The notes under the pieces: generated by a model
Told to the model about the DNA's origin: nothing
The model's input: the letters and a program-made list of their open reading frames with translations, nothing else
Database searches by the model: none
DNA from: Pseudomonadota bacterium
GTDB taxonomy: Bacteria; Pseudomonadota; Gammaproteobacteria; Burkholderiales; Burkholderiaceae_C
NCBI GenBank assembly: GCA_021808525.1
Contig: JAKBBK010000006.1
Coordinates: 1-64,000 of the forward strand
Length of the DNA stretch: 64,000 nt
Direction: 5' to 3'
Position numbers and translations under genes: made by a program
Shown here: positions 42,629-51,542 of the stretch, in pieces
Layout of the letters: each line of letters begins with the position of its first letter
Numbering within the stretch: position 1 is the stretch's first letter

Positions 42629-44133
42629 GGTCGGGAAGGCGTGGAGTTCCGGGTCGGGGCCGCGAAAGCCGCCGGGACGGGGTCGTGCAGGTGCGGCAGG
42701 CGCACGCAGAAGCAGGCGCCGCTGGATTCGGATTTTTCACACAGCCGGATCTGTCCGCCGTGAAGCGCCGCGTATTCCTGCGCGATGGCCAGGCCGAGCC
42801 CGTTGCCTGGCGCCGCGCCCGCGGGCTGGCGCATGCCCTGGAAAAAAGGCTCGAACAGGTGCTCCCGGTCCTGCTCGGCCACGCCGGGGCCGTCGTCGCT
42901 GACACTGACCGTGACGGCCTCGCCATCGTCGCGCAGGCGAATGCGCACGATGCCCGCGGCCGGACTGAAGCGCATGGCGTTGATCAGCAGATTCTCGAAC
43001 AGGGTGTCGAGCTTGCCCTGGTCCGCCTGCAAGGCGGTGGCCTCGCCGTCGATCTGCACGGCGACGTGCTTGGCCCGCAGCGCCAGCTCGTTGCGGCGAA
43101 CCAGCGAGGCCAGCAATTCGTTCAGGTTCACCCCGGCCGATACCAGGGGATCCAGGCGGCGTTGCGCGCGGCTGTAGTCGATGAGGTTCTCGATGCGCTG
43201 CTGGAGATCGCGGGCGTTGCCGCGCATGATGGTTCCGATCTCGCGCTGCTGCGTGCCCAGGGGCCCCGCCACGCCGTCGAGCAGCAGCTCGACGCCCTCG
43301 CGCAGGGAAGCCAGCGGGGTCTTCAGCTCATGCGACACATGCCGGAGGAAGCGCTGCTTCTGCTCGTCGGTCTCGCGCAGGCGCCTGCGCAGCCAATCCA
43401 GTTGATGGCCCAGTTGCACCAGGTCGCGCGGACCGCGCACCTGCGGCTGGGGCTGCAGGTCGCCGGCGCCGAGCTTGCGGATGGCCTGATCGATCTGGCG
43501 CAGCGGGCGCGTGAGCACCCAGGACAGCAGGGCCGCGATCAGCGCCGACAGCAGCAGGGCCGCCCCGGCCTGCAGCAACAGCGCCGCGCGCAGGGTGCGG
43601 GACTGACGCCCCAGTTCGCCGACCTGGCGGTCCACCAGCAGGTTGCCGGCATTCAGGATGCGGTCGATGCTGGAAGCCAGCGCGGCGAAACGAGGCGCGA
43701 AGGCATCGAAGCGCGGAAGATCCGCGGGGCCCGCGCCGCCGAGCTCCTCGTACAGCGCGGCCTCCGCGGCGCCGATGCGCTGCAGCCGGGCCTGTTCCAG
43801 CGCGTCGAAGGGCATGGTGCGCAAGGTGCGCAAGTCGCCTTGCAGGGCCTGATGGGCATCGCGCATGCCCACGCGCAACTGCGGGTCCTGCAGCACGTAG
43901 TACTGGCCCGCGGCGCGCTGCAGGGCCGACAGATCCTCCGAGGCCTGGCGCGTGGCGCGGGTGACGTCGACGGTGATGCGAATCGCCTCGCGGGTCTGCA
44001 GCGCCAGGCGCTGCTGCGCGTAGGCGGTGTAGAGCATGCCCACGACCAGCGGCAGCATGACCAGCGCGAAGGCGGCCAGCAGCAAGGCGTGGAAGGAACG
44101 TGGATAAGGCGGAGACGGAGACTTCAGCGACAT
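42625..44133 (-). CDS. glrK: sensor histidine kinase GlrK (QseE)
   Basis: 502 residues. Membrane helices at about 15-38 and 183-206 flank a helical periplasmic sensor domain. A HAMP segment (TRPLRQIDQAIRKLGAGD), the phospho-accepting His268 in FLRHVSHELKTPLASLREG, and the ATPase boxes LLINAMRFSPAAG, VSDDGPGV and GNGLGLAIAQEYAALHGG follow. The start at 44133 is preferred because a GATAAT -10-like box (44183-44188) would overlap an upstream ATG at 44184. First gene of the operon. Orthologous systems sense envelope stress. Confidence 0.93.
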   Translation of the reverse strand: MSLKSPSPPYPRSFHALLLAAFALVMLPLVVGMLYTAYAQQRLALQTREAIRITVDVTRATRQASEDLSALQRAAGQYYVLQDPQLRVGMRDAHQALQGDLRTLRTMPFDALEQARLQRIGAAEAALYEELGGAGPADLPRFDAFAPRFAALASSIDRILNAGNLLVDRQVGELGRQSRTLRAALLLQAGAALLLSALIAALLSWVLTRPLRQIDQAIRKLGAGDLQPQPQVRGPRDLVQLGHQLDWLRRRLRETDEQKQRFLRHVSHELKTPLASLREGVELLLDGVAGPLGTQQREIGTIMRGNARDLQQRIENLIDYSRAQRRLDPLVSAGVNLNELLASLVRRNELALRAKHVAVQIDGEATALQADQGKLDTLFENLLINAMRFSPAAGIVRIRLRDDGEAVTVSVSDDGPGVAEQDREHLFEPFFQGMRQPAGAAPGNGLGLAIAQEYAALHGGQIRLCEKSESSGACFCVRLPHLHDPVPAAFAAPTRNSTPSRP

Positions 44134-44195
44134 GGGCGACGGCGAACCGGGCGCGGCGCGCCCCCGGGGCGCGCTCGAGGCCATTATCCCCGGCT

Positions 44196-45074
44196 TCAGG
44201 GCGTATGCGCGTCCAGCACGAAGCGCCCCGCCCCCTCCTGCCCCAGGGCCTCGGCCAGCCAGGGCCCGGCCTCGCGCAGCGCCTGTGGCAGCCCGAAAGG
44301 GGGATTCAGCACGAACATGCCGCTGCCCATCAAGCCGAAGCCGTCGGCGCGCGGCGGCGCGGTCCAGAGTTGCGCATCCATCCATGCACCCGGCGCCAGC
44401 GCCCGCAGGCGCCGGGAAAGGCGCTGGGACTCCAGGCTTTGCAGCATCGGGTACCACACCAGGTACACGCCGGTGGCGAAACGCTCCAGCGCGTCGCGCA
44501 AGGTCGCTAGCAGGCGCGTGTAGTCGGCGTCGAGCTCGTAGGAAGGGTCGATGAGCACCAGCGCACGGCGCGAGGGGGGTGGCAGCACCGACCTGAGCTC
44601 AGCGAAGCCGTCCGCCTGACGCACCGTGGTCTGGCGCCGGCGGGCGAAGGCCGACTGCAGGGCGCGGAAATCGGCGGGGTGCAGCTCGAACAGGCGCATC
44701 GGATCGTCCGCGCGCAACAGCCCCGCGGCCAGCAGCGGCGAGCCCGGCGCGACGCGCAAGGCCCCGTCGGGATTGAGGCCCAGCACCGCGCGCAAGTAAT
44801 CGAGTACGGCCTCGGGCAGCTGGCCGGAGGCGCCGTCCACCAGCGCGTGCTGCACGTCCTCGCGCTGCCACAGACGACCCACACCTTCCATGTACTCCGC
44901 CAGGCGCTGGCTCATGCGCTCGCCCAGCTGGTAGCTGCCGGCCCCGGCATGGGTGTCCACGTAGCTCAGCGGCTTGGGCTTGGCCAGCAGCAGGTGCAGC
45001 GCGCGCAGCAACACCACGTGCTTGAGTACGTCGGCCGGATTGCCGGCATGGAAGGCGTGGCGGTAGGCGAGCAT
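44196..45074 (-). CDS. rlmJ: 23S rRNA (adenine-2030-N6)-methyltransferase RlmJ
   Basis: 292 residues. MLAYRHAFHAGNPADVLKHVVL is the diagnostic N-terminus (start ATG 45074), YVDTHAGAGSYQL the SAM motif I, and ALVLIDPSYELD the catalytic motif IV. In E. coli that motif is DPPY; here it is DPSY (Asp176 to Tyr179), an unusual Ser for the second Pro. It methylates A2030 of 23S rRNA. Upstream within the same frame are Gly/Pro-rich codons that I exclude. It reads toward glrK on the same strand, 62 bases away. Confidence 0.93.
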   Translation of the reverse strand: MLAYRHAFHAGNPADVLKHVVLLRALHLLLAKPKPLSYVDTHAGAGSYQLGERMSQRLAEYMEGVGRLWQREDVQHALVDGASGQLPEAVLDYLRAVLGLNPDGALRVAPGSPLLAAGLLRADDPMRLFELHPADFRALQSAFARRRQTTVRQADGFAELRSVLPPPSRRALVLIDPSYELDADYTRLLATLRDALERFATGVYLVWYPMLQSLESQRLSRRLRALAPGAWMDAQLWTAPPRADGFGLMGSGMFVLNPPFGLPQALREAGPWLAEALGQEGAGRFVLDAHTP

Positions 45075-45160
45075 CGGATCGGCGCAGGGCGGGCAAGGCG
45101 CAACTGTAGCGCCGTCACGCTCCGCTCCGACAAGAGGCTGGCCCAGCAAGGCCTTGCGAT

Positions 45161-45379
45161 CTACCGGGTCGGGGCCAGGGAGCAATGGCCGGCATCCGCG
45201 GCCGGGCCGTTGCCCAGGGCCAGGGGCATGGGCTCGTCGAAGCGACGGTGCGGCGTGCTGGCGTGCCAGTCCAGGGCCAGCAAGACCAGTACCACGGCCC
45301 ACAGCAGCCAGGCACGCCAGGCCGCGCGCAGCCTGCGCAGGGCGGAGCAGGACGCAGAGGACGGGCGCTCGTGTCGCAT
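45161..45379 (-). CDS. 72-residue membrane protein coupled to the sulfur transporter
   Basis: Short gene starting two bases after the transporter stop (TGAGCATG) with GGGAG 7 bases before the ATG. It has a basic N-terminus (RHERPSS...RRLRAAWR), one strong membrane helix (AWLLWAVVLVLLALDW) and a short outer tail with one Cys. That topology suggests a single-pass inner membrane helper. I recognise no family. Coupling, ribosome site and helix make it more than a chance ORF. Confidence 0.6.
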   Translation of the reverse strand: MRHERPSSASCSALRRLRAAWRAWLLWAVVLVLLALDWHASTPHRRFDEPMPLALGNGPAADAGHCSLAPTR

Positions 45380-45381
45380 GC

Positions 45382-46533
45382 TCAGACTCCCACGCCCAGA
45401 CGCTCGCGCAGGCGAACCCCGAGCAGGCTGCCGGCGAAGGCGCAGGCGAACCAGACCCACCCGTGCAGGGAACCGGTCGCGATGCCCGAGAAATAGGCCC
45501 CCACGTTGCATCCGAAGGCCAGGCGCGAGCTGTAGCCCATCAGCAGCCCGGCCGCGATCGAGGCCACCCAGGCCCTGGGCGGCACGCGCAGCCTGGGGCA
45601 CAGGCGGCCGCCGCGTTGCGCGGCCAGCAAGGCGCCGAACAGCATGCCCAGGTCGGTGATGCTGGTGTTGTCGGCCAGCACGCTGGCATGCAACTGGGCC
45701 TGCTGCACCGGCAGGCCGTAGAAGGCGTTGTGCGAAAGGTTCACGCCGAGAGCCTGCACGATCTTCGCGCCCCACAGGCCCAGGCCGTAGACGATGCCCC
45801 AGGGCTGCCCGGCCACGACCAGGTTGAGCGCGCCCAGCACGCCCAGAGCGACCGCGGCGATCCAGACCGCCGAGCCCTTCCAACGCCGCGGCGAGCCGGG
45901 GCGCCGCAGGCGCCACAGCAGCGCCGCCAGCAGGGCCAGCACGCCGAGCTGCAGCGCCAGGGTTCCCGCCGCGCCCAGGCGATGCACCAGGGAGACCGGC
46001 GGCAGCGCGCCCAGGCTCAGCCAGGCCGGCAGTTGCGCCGACCCGGCGAAACTGCCGAACACGAAGGCCGGCAGCACGGCCAGGCTCACCGGATGCCCGA
46101 GCCCCGCCTTGTACAAGGTGCCCGAACCACAGCCGTCGGCGATCTGCATGGAGGCGCCGAACACGAAGGAGCCGATCAGCAGGCTCCAGGACAAGGGCCC
46201 GTCGGCTCCCTGCAGTTCGGGATGCGCGGCCAGCAGGGGCACGCTCAGCACCATGCACACGGCGATGGCCAGGAACTGGGCCAGCAGGCCCGTGGGGTCG
46301 CGATGGGTGATCCACACCCGCCATCCGGTCGTGAACCCGAAGCTGCCGGCGGCCAGCGCCACGCCCAGTCCCACGCCGATGCACCAGAGCAGGCCCTGGC
46401 GCCAACCCACCAGCCAGGTGGTGGCGAGGAAGCCGACGGCCGCCAGGGCGAGCAGCAGCGCCTGGGTGGAACGCGCGCCCGGGCTGCGTGCCGCGCTCAG
46501 CGGGAATGCCAGGTCTGCTTGAGTTGCGCCCAT
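45382..46533 (-). CDS. YeeE/YedE (TsuA-type) thiosulfate/sulfur transporter
   Basis: 383 residues, about 10-12 membrane helices. The two cysteine motifs of thiosulfate uptake channels are present: Cys135 in ADGCGSGTLYKAG and Cys342 in AFGCNVGAYFSG, as in the TsuA/YeeE mechanism where thiosulfate is handed along conserved cysteines. The ATG at 46533 overlaps the end of the rhodanese gene by 37 bases. An import step followed by sulfur transfer by the rhodanese is a sensible pair, although the rhodanese carries a signal peptide and so would act outside, before import. Confidence 0.92.
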   Translation of the reverse strand: MGATQADLAFPLSAARSPGARSTQALLLALAAVGFLATTWLVGWRQGLLWCIGVGLGVALAAGSFGFTTGWRVWITHRDPTGLLAQFLAIAVCMVLSVPLLAAHPELQGADGPLSWSLLIGSFVFGASMQIADGCGSGTLYKAGLGHPVSLAVLPAFVFGSFAGSAQLPAWLSLGALPPVSLVHRLGAAGTLALQLGVLALLAALLWRLRRPGSPRRWKGSAVWIAAVALGVLGALNLVVAGQPWGIVYGLGLWGAKIVQALGVNLSHNAFYGLPVQQAQLHASVLADNTSITDLGMLFGALLAAQRGGRLCPRLRVPPRAWVASIAAGLLMGYSSRLAFGCNVGAYFSGIATGSLHGWVWFACAFAGSLLGVRLRERLGVGV

Positions 46534-47588
46534 AGTTGATCGCTGCGGGAAGGAACGTGGGTCATCGGCTCGTCGTGACGCGACCAGTCGACCATGGAGC
46601 CGGGGTACAGGCGCACCCCCGGCCGGTGCAGGAGTTCGGACAGGACGAACCAGTTGGTGGCCGCCCAGTGCCCGGTGTTGCAGAAGGAGATGGTCTGCCG
46701 GGCCTGTTGCTCCTGCGCCGGCAGGCCGCTGGCGATGGCGCGCAGCACGGCGGGTGCGGGAAGCGCGCCGCCGCCTTGGGGGAACCAGCGCAGGTTGTTG
46801 AAGTCCACCGAGCCGGCGATGGTACCCGGCGCCACGGCCGCCGGAGCCTTGGCCTTGCCTTGCCAGAAGGCGACGGGGCGCGCGTCGAGCAGCACCCGCG
46901 AGGCCTCGGGCGCGCGCGTGGCCTGCAGCACCTGCGCGCGCGTGGCCAGCAGCGCGGCGTCCGGATGCGCCACGAAATGCGAGGGCACGATCCGCGGCGT
47001 CGCGGTCTGCAGCCCGCCCAGTCCGGCGTCCTTCCAGGACTGCATGCCGCCGTTGAGTATCGACAAATGACCCATGCCCAGCCATTTCAGGGTCCAGTAC
47101 ACGCGGGCCGGAGCGCCGAAATCGCTGGGATTGTCCCCGGCGGACACCAGCACCACCTGGTCCGTGTCGCGCAGGCCGAGGCTGCGCACGAGTCGCACGA
47201 AACCCTCCACGGGCAGCAGCTTGCCGGGGTTGTCGGCGCCCGAGCGCCAGCGCGCGTAGGGGGCGTTCACCGCGCCGGGCAGGTGGCCGGCGGCATAGGC
47301 GTCGGGGTCGCGCAGGTCGACGATGCGCAGCGCAGCACCCTGCCGCAGCAGGGCCTGCAGCTGCGCCGGCTGCAGCAGCGGGCCCGGCGCCTGGGCCTGC
47401 GTGGATACGCCAGCCCGGGCGCCCGGGTCCGCGGGAGCCGCGCCGGAGGGCTGGCTCAAGGCCCAGGAGGCCATCGCGACCGCCGTCGCGAGCAGGCGCC
47501 ACAGGCGACGGCGGGATTCGCCGGGGGATGTTCGAAGGGCAGATCCGCGAGGAGAAGACGCGCGAGAGGAGGACGCAAACAGGTTCAT
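46497..47588 (-). CDS. periplasmic tandem rhodanese (thiosulfate sulfurtransferase)
   Basis: 363 residues from ATG 47588. A Tat/Sec-like leader (basic region with RRRLWRLLATAVAMASWALS, cleavage near residue 45) precedes two rhodanese domains. The first (about 70-190) has DLRDPDAYAAGHLPGAVNAP but no Cys at the active loop (VVLVSAGDNPS); the second has the active Cys in ISFCNTGHWAATNWF. That is the normal arrangement for SseA/TST enzymes, where only the C-terminal domain is catalytic. It moves sulfane sulfur from thiosulfate to an acceptor. It is the first gene before the transporter. Confidence 0.93.
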   Translation of the reverse strand: MNLFASSSRASSPRGSALRTSPGESRRRLWRLLATAVAMASWALSQPSGAAPADPGARAGVSTQAQAPGPLLQPAQLQALLRQGAALRIVDLRDPDAYAAGHLPGAVNAPYARWRSGADNPGKLLPVEGFVRLVRSLGLRDTDQVVLVSAGDNPSDFGAPARVYWTLKWLGMGHLSILNGGMQSWKDAGLGGLQTATPRIVPSHFVAHPDAALLATRAQVLQATRAPEASRVLLDARPVAFWQGKAKAPAAVAPGTIAGSVDFNNLRWFPQGGGALPAPAVLRAIASGLPAQEQQARQTISFCNTGHWAATNWFVLSELLHRPGVRLYPGSMVDWSRHDEPMTHVPSRSDQLWAQLKQTWHSR

Positions 47589-47637
47589 CGCGACATTCTG
47601 ATACACGCCTGCGCGTGAACGAAGGACACTTTTCGCA

Positions 47638-47666
47638 TTCGCTTATGACCCGTGGAAATAAGCGAA
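47638..47666. promoter_or_regulatory. perfect inverted repeat upstream of the sulfur module
   Basis: TTCGCTTAT (47638-47646) and ATAAGCGAA (47658-47666) are exact reverse complements separated by 11 bases, beginning 50 bases upstream of the rhodanese ATG. Size and spacing suit a dimeric repressor. No candidate regulator gene is adjacent. Confidence 0.7.
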
Positions 47667-47682
47667 CCCGGCCCCGGGGTCT

Positions 47683-49068
47683 TCAGTACCGACCGGTCCC
47701 CCCAGCCAGGGCGATGAACAGGCGCGCGACGACCCCGACCAGGGGGCGGGTCCACCACGCCACGCGCTGGCGCAGACGGGCATGGTCGATGGGCAGGGAC
47801 CAGTGCAATTGCTCGTGGACATGGCGCGCCAGGACGGCGGCGAATCCGGCGTCCCGCACCACCACGTTGGCTTCGCGGTTCACCAGCAGCGACAGCGGAT
47901 CGATGTTGGAACTTCCCACCGTGGCCCAGGCCTCGTCGATCACGGCCACCTTGCCGTGCAGGTAGGCACGCTGGTATTCATGGATGCGCACGCCGGCGTC
48001 GATCAGCTCGCGGTACAAGGCCTGCGCGGCCCAGGCCGCGGCCCGGTAGTCCACCCGACCCTGCAGCAGCAGGGTCACCCGGACGCCGCGCAGCGCGGCC
48101 GCCTTCAGGCTTTCGCGAAAAGCCTGCCCGGGGTAGAAGTACGGACACACGAGCAGCACGGATTGCCGGGCCTCGTCGATGGCCTGGATGTAGCAGTGCT
48201 CGATGGAGCGACGGCGCAGCAGGTTGTCGCGCAGCACCAGGGCGGCGCGCTGCGATGCGGCCCCGCCGGCGCAGGATGACACCGCGGCCGGCACCGCCGC
48301 CGCCACGCGGGCGGCGCGACGCCCGCGCAGACCCGGAAACACGCCGGCGGCCCGCAGCTCTTCCAGGTAGCGGCGGCGCTGTTCCTGCGAGCCCAGCAGC
48401 CGCGGGCCGGGCGCACGACGCAGGCCGCGCTGCACGCTGCCCGTGGCCACCGTACGCAGCCACAGCCGGCGCATGCTGCGCAGCACCTGAGCCACCACCG
48501 GCCCCTGCACGCGCACCGCGTAGTCCAGGCGCGGCTGTTCGCTCCAGCCGTGATGGATGTCGTAGCGGTCGTCGATGAGGTTGATGCCGCCGACAAAGGC
48601 CACGCGCGAGTCGACCACGCACATCTTGCGGTGCAGGCGCCTCCAGTGACCGCGTTGCAGCAGGTCGATCCAGCGCCGCCACGGCCGGTACACCATGAAT
48701 TCCACGCCCGCCGCCTCGAAACGATGGCGCAGCGTGGGAATGGATCGATTCGAGCCCAGCCCGTCGACCAGCACCCGCACCTGTACCCCGCGACGCGCCG
48801 CCGCGATCAGGGCCTCGGCCAGCTCCAGGCCCGTCGAGTCGTCGTGAAAGATGTAGGTCTCCACCCAGATGCTGCTGCGCGCCTCGCTCCAAGCCTGGCG
48901 CAGCGCCGGGAACAGGCTTTGGCCCAGGGGCAGCAGCTCGATGCAATTGCCGTCGCGCCAGGGCGTGCGCAGCGGCGCTCCCTCGGCGCCGCTGCCTTCG
49001 CGCAGCGCGCGCAGATTGCGCCGCCACCACGCGCGCAGCCGTCTGCGCCGCGTGCTGCTGCTAGCCAT
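47683..49068 (-). CDS. clsB: cardiolipin synthase B-like phospholipase D protein
   Basis: 461 residues. Two HKD motifs: His146-Lys148-Asp153 (HRKMCVVDSRVAFVGGIN) and His371-Lys373-Asp378 (HGKVAVIDEAWATVGSSN). The protein has no N-terminal membrane pair, as in ClsB, and has an Ala/Arg-rich insert at about 220-290 between the two halves. It would join phosphatidylglycerol and another phospholipid to form cardiolipin. The ATG overlaps the end of the endonuclease/phosphatase gene by 8 bases, an arrangement seen in E. coli ybhO-ybhP. Confidence 0.92.
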   Translation of the reverse strand: MASSSTRRRRLRAWWRRNLRALREGSGAEGAPLRTPWRDGNCIELLPLGQSLFPALRQAWSEARSSIWVETYIFHDDSTGLELAEALIAAARRGVQVRVLVDGLGSNRSIPTLRHRFEAAGVEFMVYRPWRRWIDLLQRGHWRRLHRKMCVVDSRVAFVGGINLIDDRYDIHHGWSEQPRLDYAVRVQGPVVAQVLRSMRRLWLRTVATGSVQRGLRRAPGPRLLGSQEQRRRYLEELRAAGVFPGLRGRRAARVAAAVPAAVSSCAGGAASQRAALVLRDNLLRRRSIEHCYIQAIDEARQSVLLVCPYFYPGQAFRESLKAAALRGVRVTLLLQGRVDYRAAAWAAQALYRELIDAGVRIHEYQRAYLHGKVAVIDEAWATVGSSNIDPLSLLVNREANVVVRDAGFAAVLARHVHEQLHWSLPIDHARLRQRVAWWTRPLVGVVARLFIALAGGTGRY

Positions 49069-49948
49069 GGGCGGCGCGCAGCGCCGCGCCCCTGCCCAGC
49101 ACGCGAGGCGCGTCCTGCGGCAGCGCGGTCAGGTCGACCAGCAGCGGCGCATGGTCGGAAAGCCGCGCCCAGTCGGCGCCCCAGCCCAGGCCCAGGCCGT
49201 GGGCGGCGAAGCCGCGCACGTAGATGCGGTCCAGCGGCATCAGGGGCAGCCACGCGGGAAAGGTCCGCGTGCGATGGTGCCAGCGCGGACGGCGCGCGTC
49301 GACGCTCGCCGAGGCGCGGGCCGACACGTCGAGCAGCCCGGAGGCCGCGAGTTCGGCGCCGAGCTCGCCGCGCCAGTCGTTGAAGTCGCCGCCCACGATC
49401 ACCGGCTCCTGCGCCGGCACCTGGCGCGCGAGATATTCGGCCAGGCGCTCGATCTGGCGCTTGCGCCCTCCGCGGAACAGGCCGAAATGCACCACCACGC
49501 AATGCAGCACCTGCGGCTGCGCCACGCCCGCGCTGCCCTGCGGCAGGGCCAGGCGCACGTGCAGCAGTCCGCGTTGCTCGAAGCGGTGGTCCGACACGTC
49601 CTCGTGCGACACGCCCAGGATCGGGAACCGCGACAGCAGCGCGTTGCCATGCTCGCCATGCCGGGTGCGCGCGTTGGTGTGATAGGCGGCGAACATGCCC
49701 AGGCCCTGGCCCAGCAGTTCGTGCTGCGGCTGCTCGGGCCATCCGGCCAGGCGCAGCGCGTGGCGCCGGTGCTCGAACTGCACCTCCTGCAGCAGCACGA
49801 GGTCGGCGTCCAGGCTGCGCAGTCCTTCCTGCAGGGCGTGGATGCGCAGGCGCTTGGCCGGCCCCATGCCCAGCACACCCTTGTGGATGTTGTAGGAGGC
49901 CACGCGCAGCGCCTGCGGCCATGGGCGTACGGGAGTGCGCGCGTGCAT
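49061..49948 (-). CDS. endonuclease/exonuclease/phosphatase family protein (YbhP-like)
   Basis: 295 residues. ASYNIHKGVLGMG (Asn), LVLLQEV (Glu), VIVGGDFNDWRGE (Asp, Asn) and SDHAPLLVDL (Asp-His) are the metal and catalytic sets of the EEP fold. It has no signal peptide. It is paired with clsB, as in E. coli, suggesting a phospholipid- or phosphodiester-related hydrolase, not a DNase. The ATG shares its first base with the last base of the nudB stop (TGATG). Confidence 0.92.
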   Translation of the reverse strand: MHARTPVRPWPQALRVASYNIHKGVLGMGPAKRLRIHALQEGLRSLDADLVLLQEVQFEHRRHALRLAGWPEQPQHELLGQGLGMFAAYHTNARTRHGEHGNALLSRFPILGVSHEDVSDHRFEQRGLLHVRLALPQGSAGVAQPQVLHCVVVHFGLFRGGRKRQIERLAEYLARQVPAQEPVIVGGDFNDWRGELGAELAASGLLDVSARASASVDARRPRWHHRTRTFPAWLPLMPLDRIYVRGFAAHGLGLGWGADWARLSDHAPLLVDLTALPQDAPRVLGRGAALRAAHG

Positions 49949-50403
49949 CAGCCCGGCCCCCGTCGCAGGCGCCGCGGCAACTGCTCGATGGCCTGCGCGT
50001 TCGAGGCGGAAAAGCAGCGCGCCGCGGCCTCGCGCCAGGGCAGCCATTGCCAGGCGCGATGTTCGCGCTCGGCCAGGCGCACCGGGGTGCCCTCGGGCAC
50101 CTCCAGGCTGAACACATGCTCGACGTTCTTCCACACCCCGGGGGCGTAGCGATGGCGCCAGCGGGGGTAGATCTCGTACTCGTTGGCCAGATGCCAGTCG
50201 CGCAGCCCGTGGCCGGCGAGGATGCCGGTCTCCTCGGCCACCTCGCGCGCCGCCGCCTCGGCCAGGGGCTCGTCGGCGAAATCCACGCTGCCCGTGACGC
50301 TTTGCCAGAACCCGGGCTGCGCCGCGCGCTCGATCAACAGCACGTGCAGCCGCGGGTCGTGGATCACCACGAGCACCGACACCGGCAGCTTGGGCGCCGG
50401 CAC
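49948..50403 (-). CDS. nudB: dihydroneopterin triphosphate diphosphatase (Nudix)
   Basis: 151 residues from a GTG at 50403 that follows the aroG stop by 4 bases (TGAGGCCGTG) with GAGGAGGGGG before it. The Nudix box GSVDFADEPLAEAAAREVAEETG lies at 38-60; RHRYAPGVWKNVEHVFSLEVP is typical of NudB. It makes dihydroneopterin monophosphate in folate synthesis. In-frame codons further upstream lie inside aroG and are excluded. Folate genes folB and an SDR pteridine reductase stand 6 kb away. Confidence 0.92.
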   Translation of the reverse strand: MPAPKLPVSVLVVIHDPRLHVLLIERAAQPGFWQSVTGSVDFADEPLAEAAAREVAEETGILAGHGLRDWHLANEYEIYPRWRHRYAPGVWKNVEHVFSLEVPEGTPVRLAEREHRAWQWLPWREAAARCFSASNAQAIEQLPRRLRRGPG

Positions 50404-50407
50404 GGCC

Positions 50408-51526
50408 TCAGCCCCCTCCTCGCCGCGCGCGCACGCAGGCGGCGAGATCGTGCAACAGGGCCAGGGAATCCTCCCAGCCCAGGCAGGCGTCGGTGATCGA
50501 GACTCCTTCGCGCAGCGCCTGTCCGGCACGCAGCTCCTGGCGGCCTTCGTGCAGGTGGCTCTCCACCATCACGCCGACGATGCGCCGCTCGCCCGAGGCG
50601 ATGCGACGCCCGATGTCGGCGGCCACCTCGATCTGGCGCCGCGGCTGCTTGGACGAGTTGGCATGCGAGCAGTCGATCATCACCTGCTCGCGCAGCCCGG
50701 CGCGGCGCAGCACCTCGCAGGCCGCGTCGACCGCCGCGGCGTCGTAATTGGGCTGGCGTCCGCCGCGCAGGATGACGTGGCAATCGGCGTTGCCGCGGGT
50801 CTCGAAGATCGCGGCCACGCCCATCTTGGTCATGCCCATGAAGGCATGCGGGGCGCCGGCGGCCACCACCGCGTCGGAGGCCACCTGCACGCCGCCGTCG
50901 GTACCGTTCTTGAAGCCCACCGGGCAGGACAGCCCCGAGGCCAGCTGCCGGTGGCTCTGGCTCTCCGTGGTGCGCGCGCCGATGGCGCCCCAGGCGATGA
51001 GGTCGCTGAAGTACTGCGGCGACAGCAGGTCGAGGAATTCGGTGCCGGCGGGCAGCCCCATCTCGCCGATCTGCAGCAACAGTTCGCGCGCGCGGCGCAG
51101 GCCCTCGTTGATGCGAAAGCTGCCGTCCAGGCGCGGATCGTTGATGAAGCCCTTCCAGCCCACCGTGGTGCGGGGCTTCTCGAAGTACACCCGCATCACC
51201 GGCAGCAGCGCGTCCTCCAGACCGGCGCGCGCTTCGCGCAGGCGCGCCGCGTACTCCAGGGCCTGCGCGGAATCGTGAATGGAACAGGGCCCGATGACCA
51301 CGATCAGGCGGTCGTCGTCGCCACGCAGCACGCGCGCGATGTCGGTGCGCGCCTGCTCCACCAGTTGTTCCACCGCCGGTGTCACCGCCAGTTCCTCCAG
51401 CAGCACCGCCGGGGACACCAGCGCGCGCACGGCGGCGATGCGGGTATCGTCGATGCGCGTGGTGTCCAGCGTGGCCTCGGCCCGGCCTGCCTCGCTGTCG
51501 TGCCGGGGGTCGTCGATGCGGGTCAT
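50408..51526 (-). CDS. aroG: 3-deoxy-7-phosphoheptulonate synthase, class I
   Basis: 372 residues. First step of the shikimate pathway: phosphoenolpyruvate plus erythrose 4-phosphate. VIGPCSIHDSAQALEYAARL, FEKPRTTVGWKGFINDPRLDGSF (in two pieces), GARTTESQSHRQLASGLSCPVGFKNGTDG (in two pieces) and DCSHANSSKQPRRQ are the class I blocks, with the metal Cys in GPCS. Length matches the feedback-regulated E. coli type; which amino acid inhibits it is not decided here. It ends 16 bases after aspS starts its own run, in the same direction. Confidence 0.95.
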   Translation of the reverse strand: MTRIDDPRHDSEAGRAEATLDTTRIDDTRIAAVRALVSPAVLLEELAVTPAVEQLVEQARTDIARVLRGDDDRLIVVIGPCSIHDSAQALEYAARLREARAGLEDALLPVMRVYFEKPRTTVGWKGFINDPRLDGSFRINEGLRRARELLLQIGEMGLPAGTEFLDLLSPQYFSDLIAWGAIGARTTESQSHRQLASGLSCPVGFKNGTDGGVQVASDAVVAAGAPHAFMGMTKMGVAAIFETRGNADCHVILRGGRQPNYDAAAVDAACEVLRRAGLREQVMIDCSHANSSKQPRRQIEVAADIGRRIASGERRIVGVMVESHLHEGRQELRAGQALREGVSITDACLGWEDSLALLHDLAACVRARRGGG

Positions 51527-51542
51527 GGCGGGGGTGCGGGGT

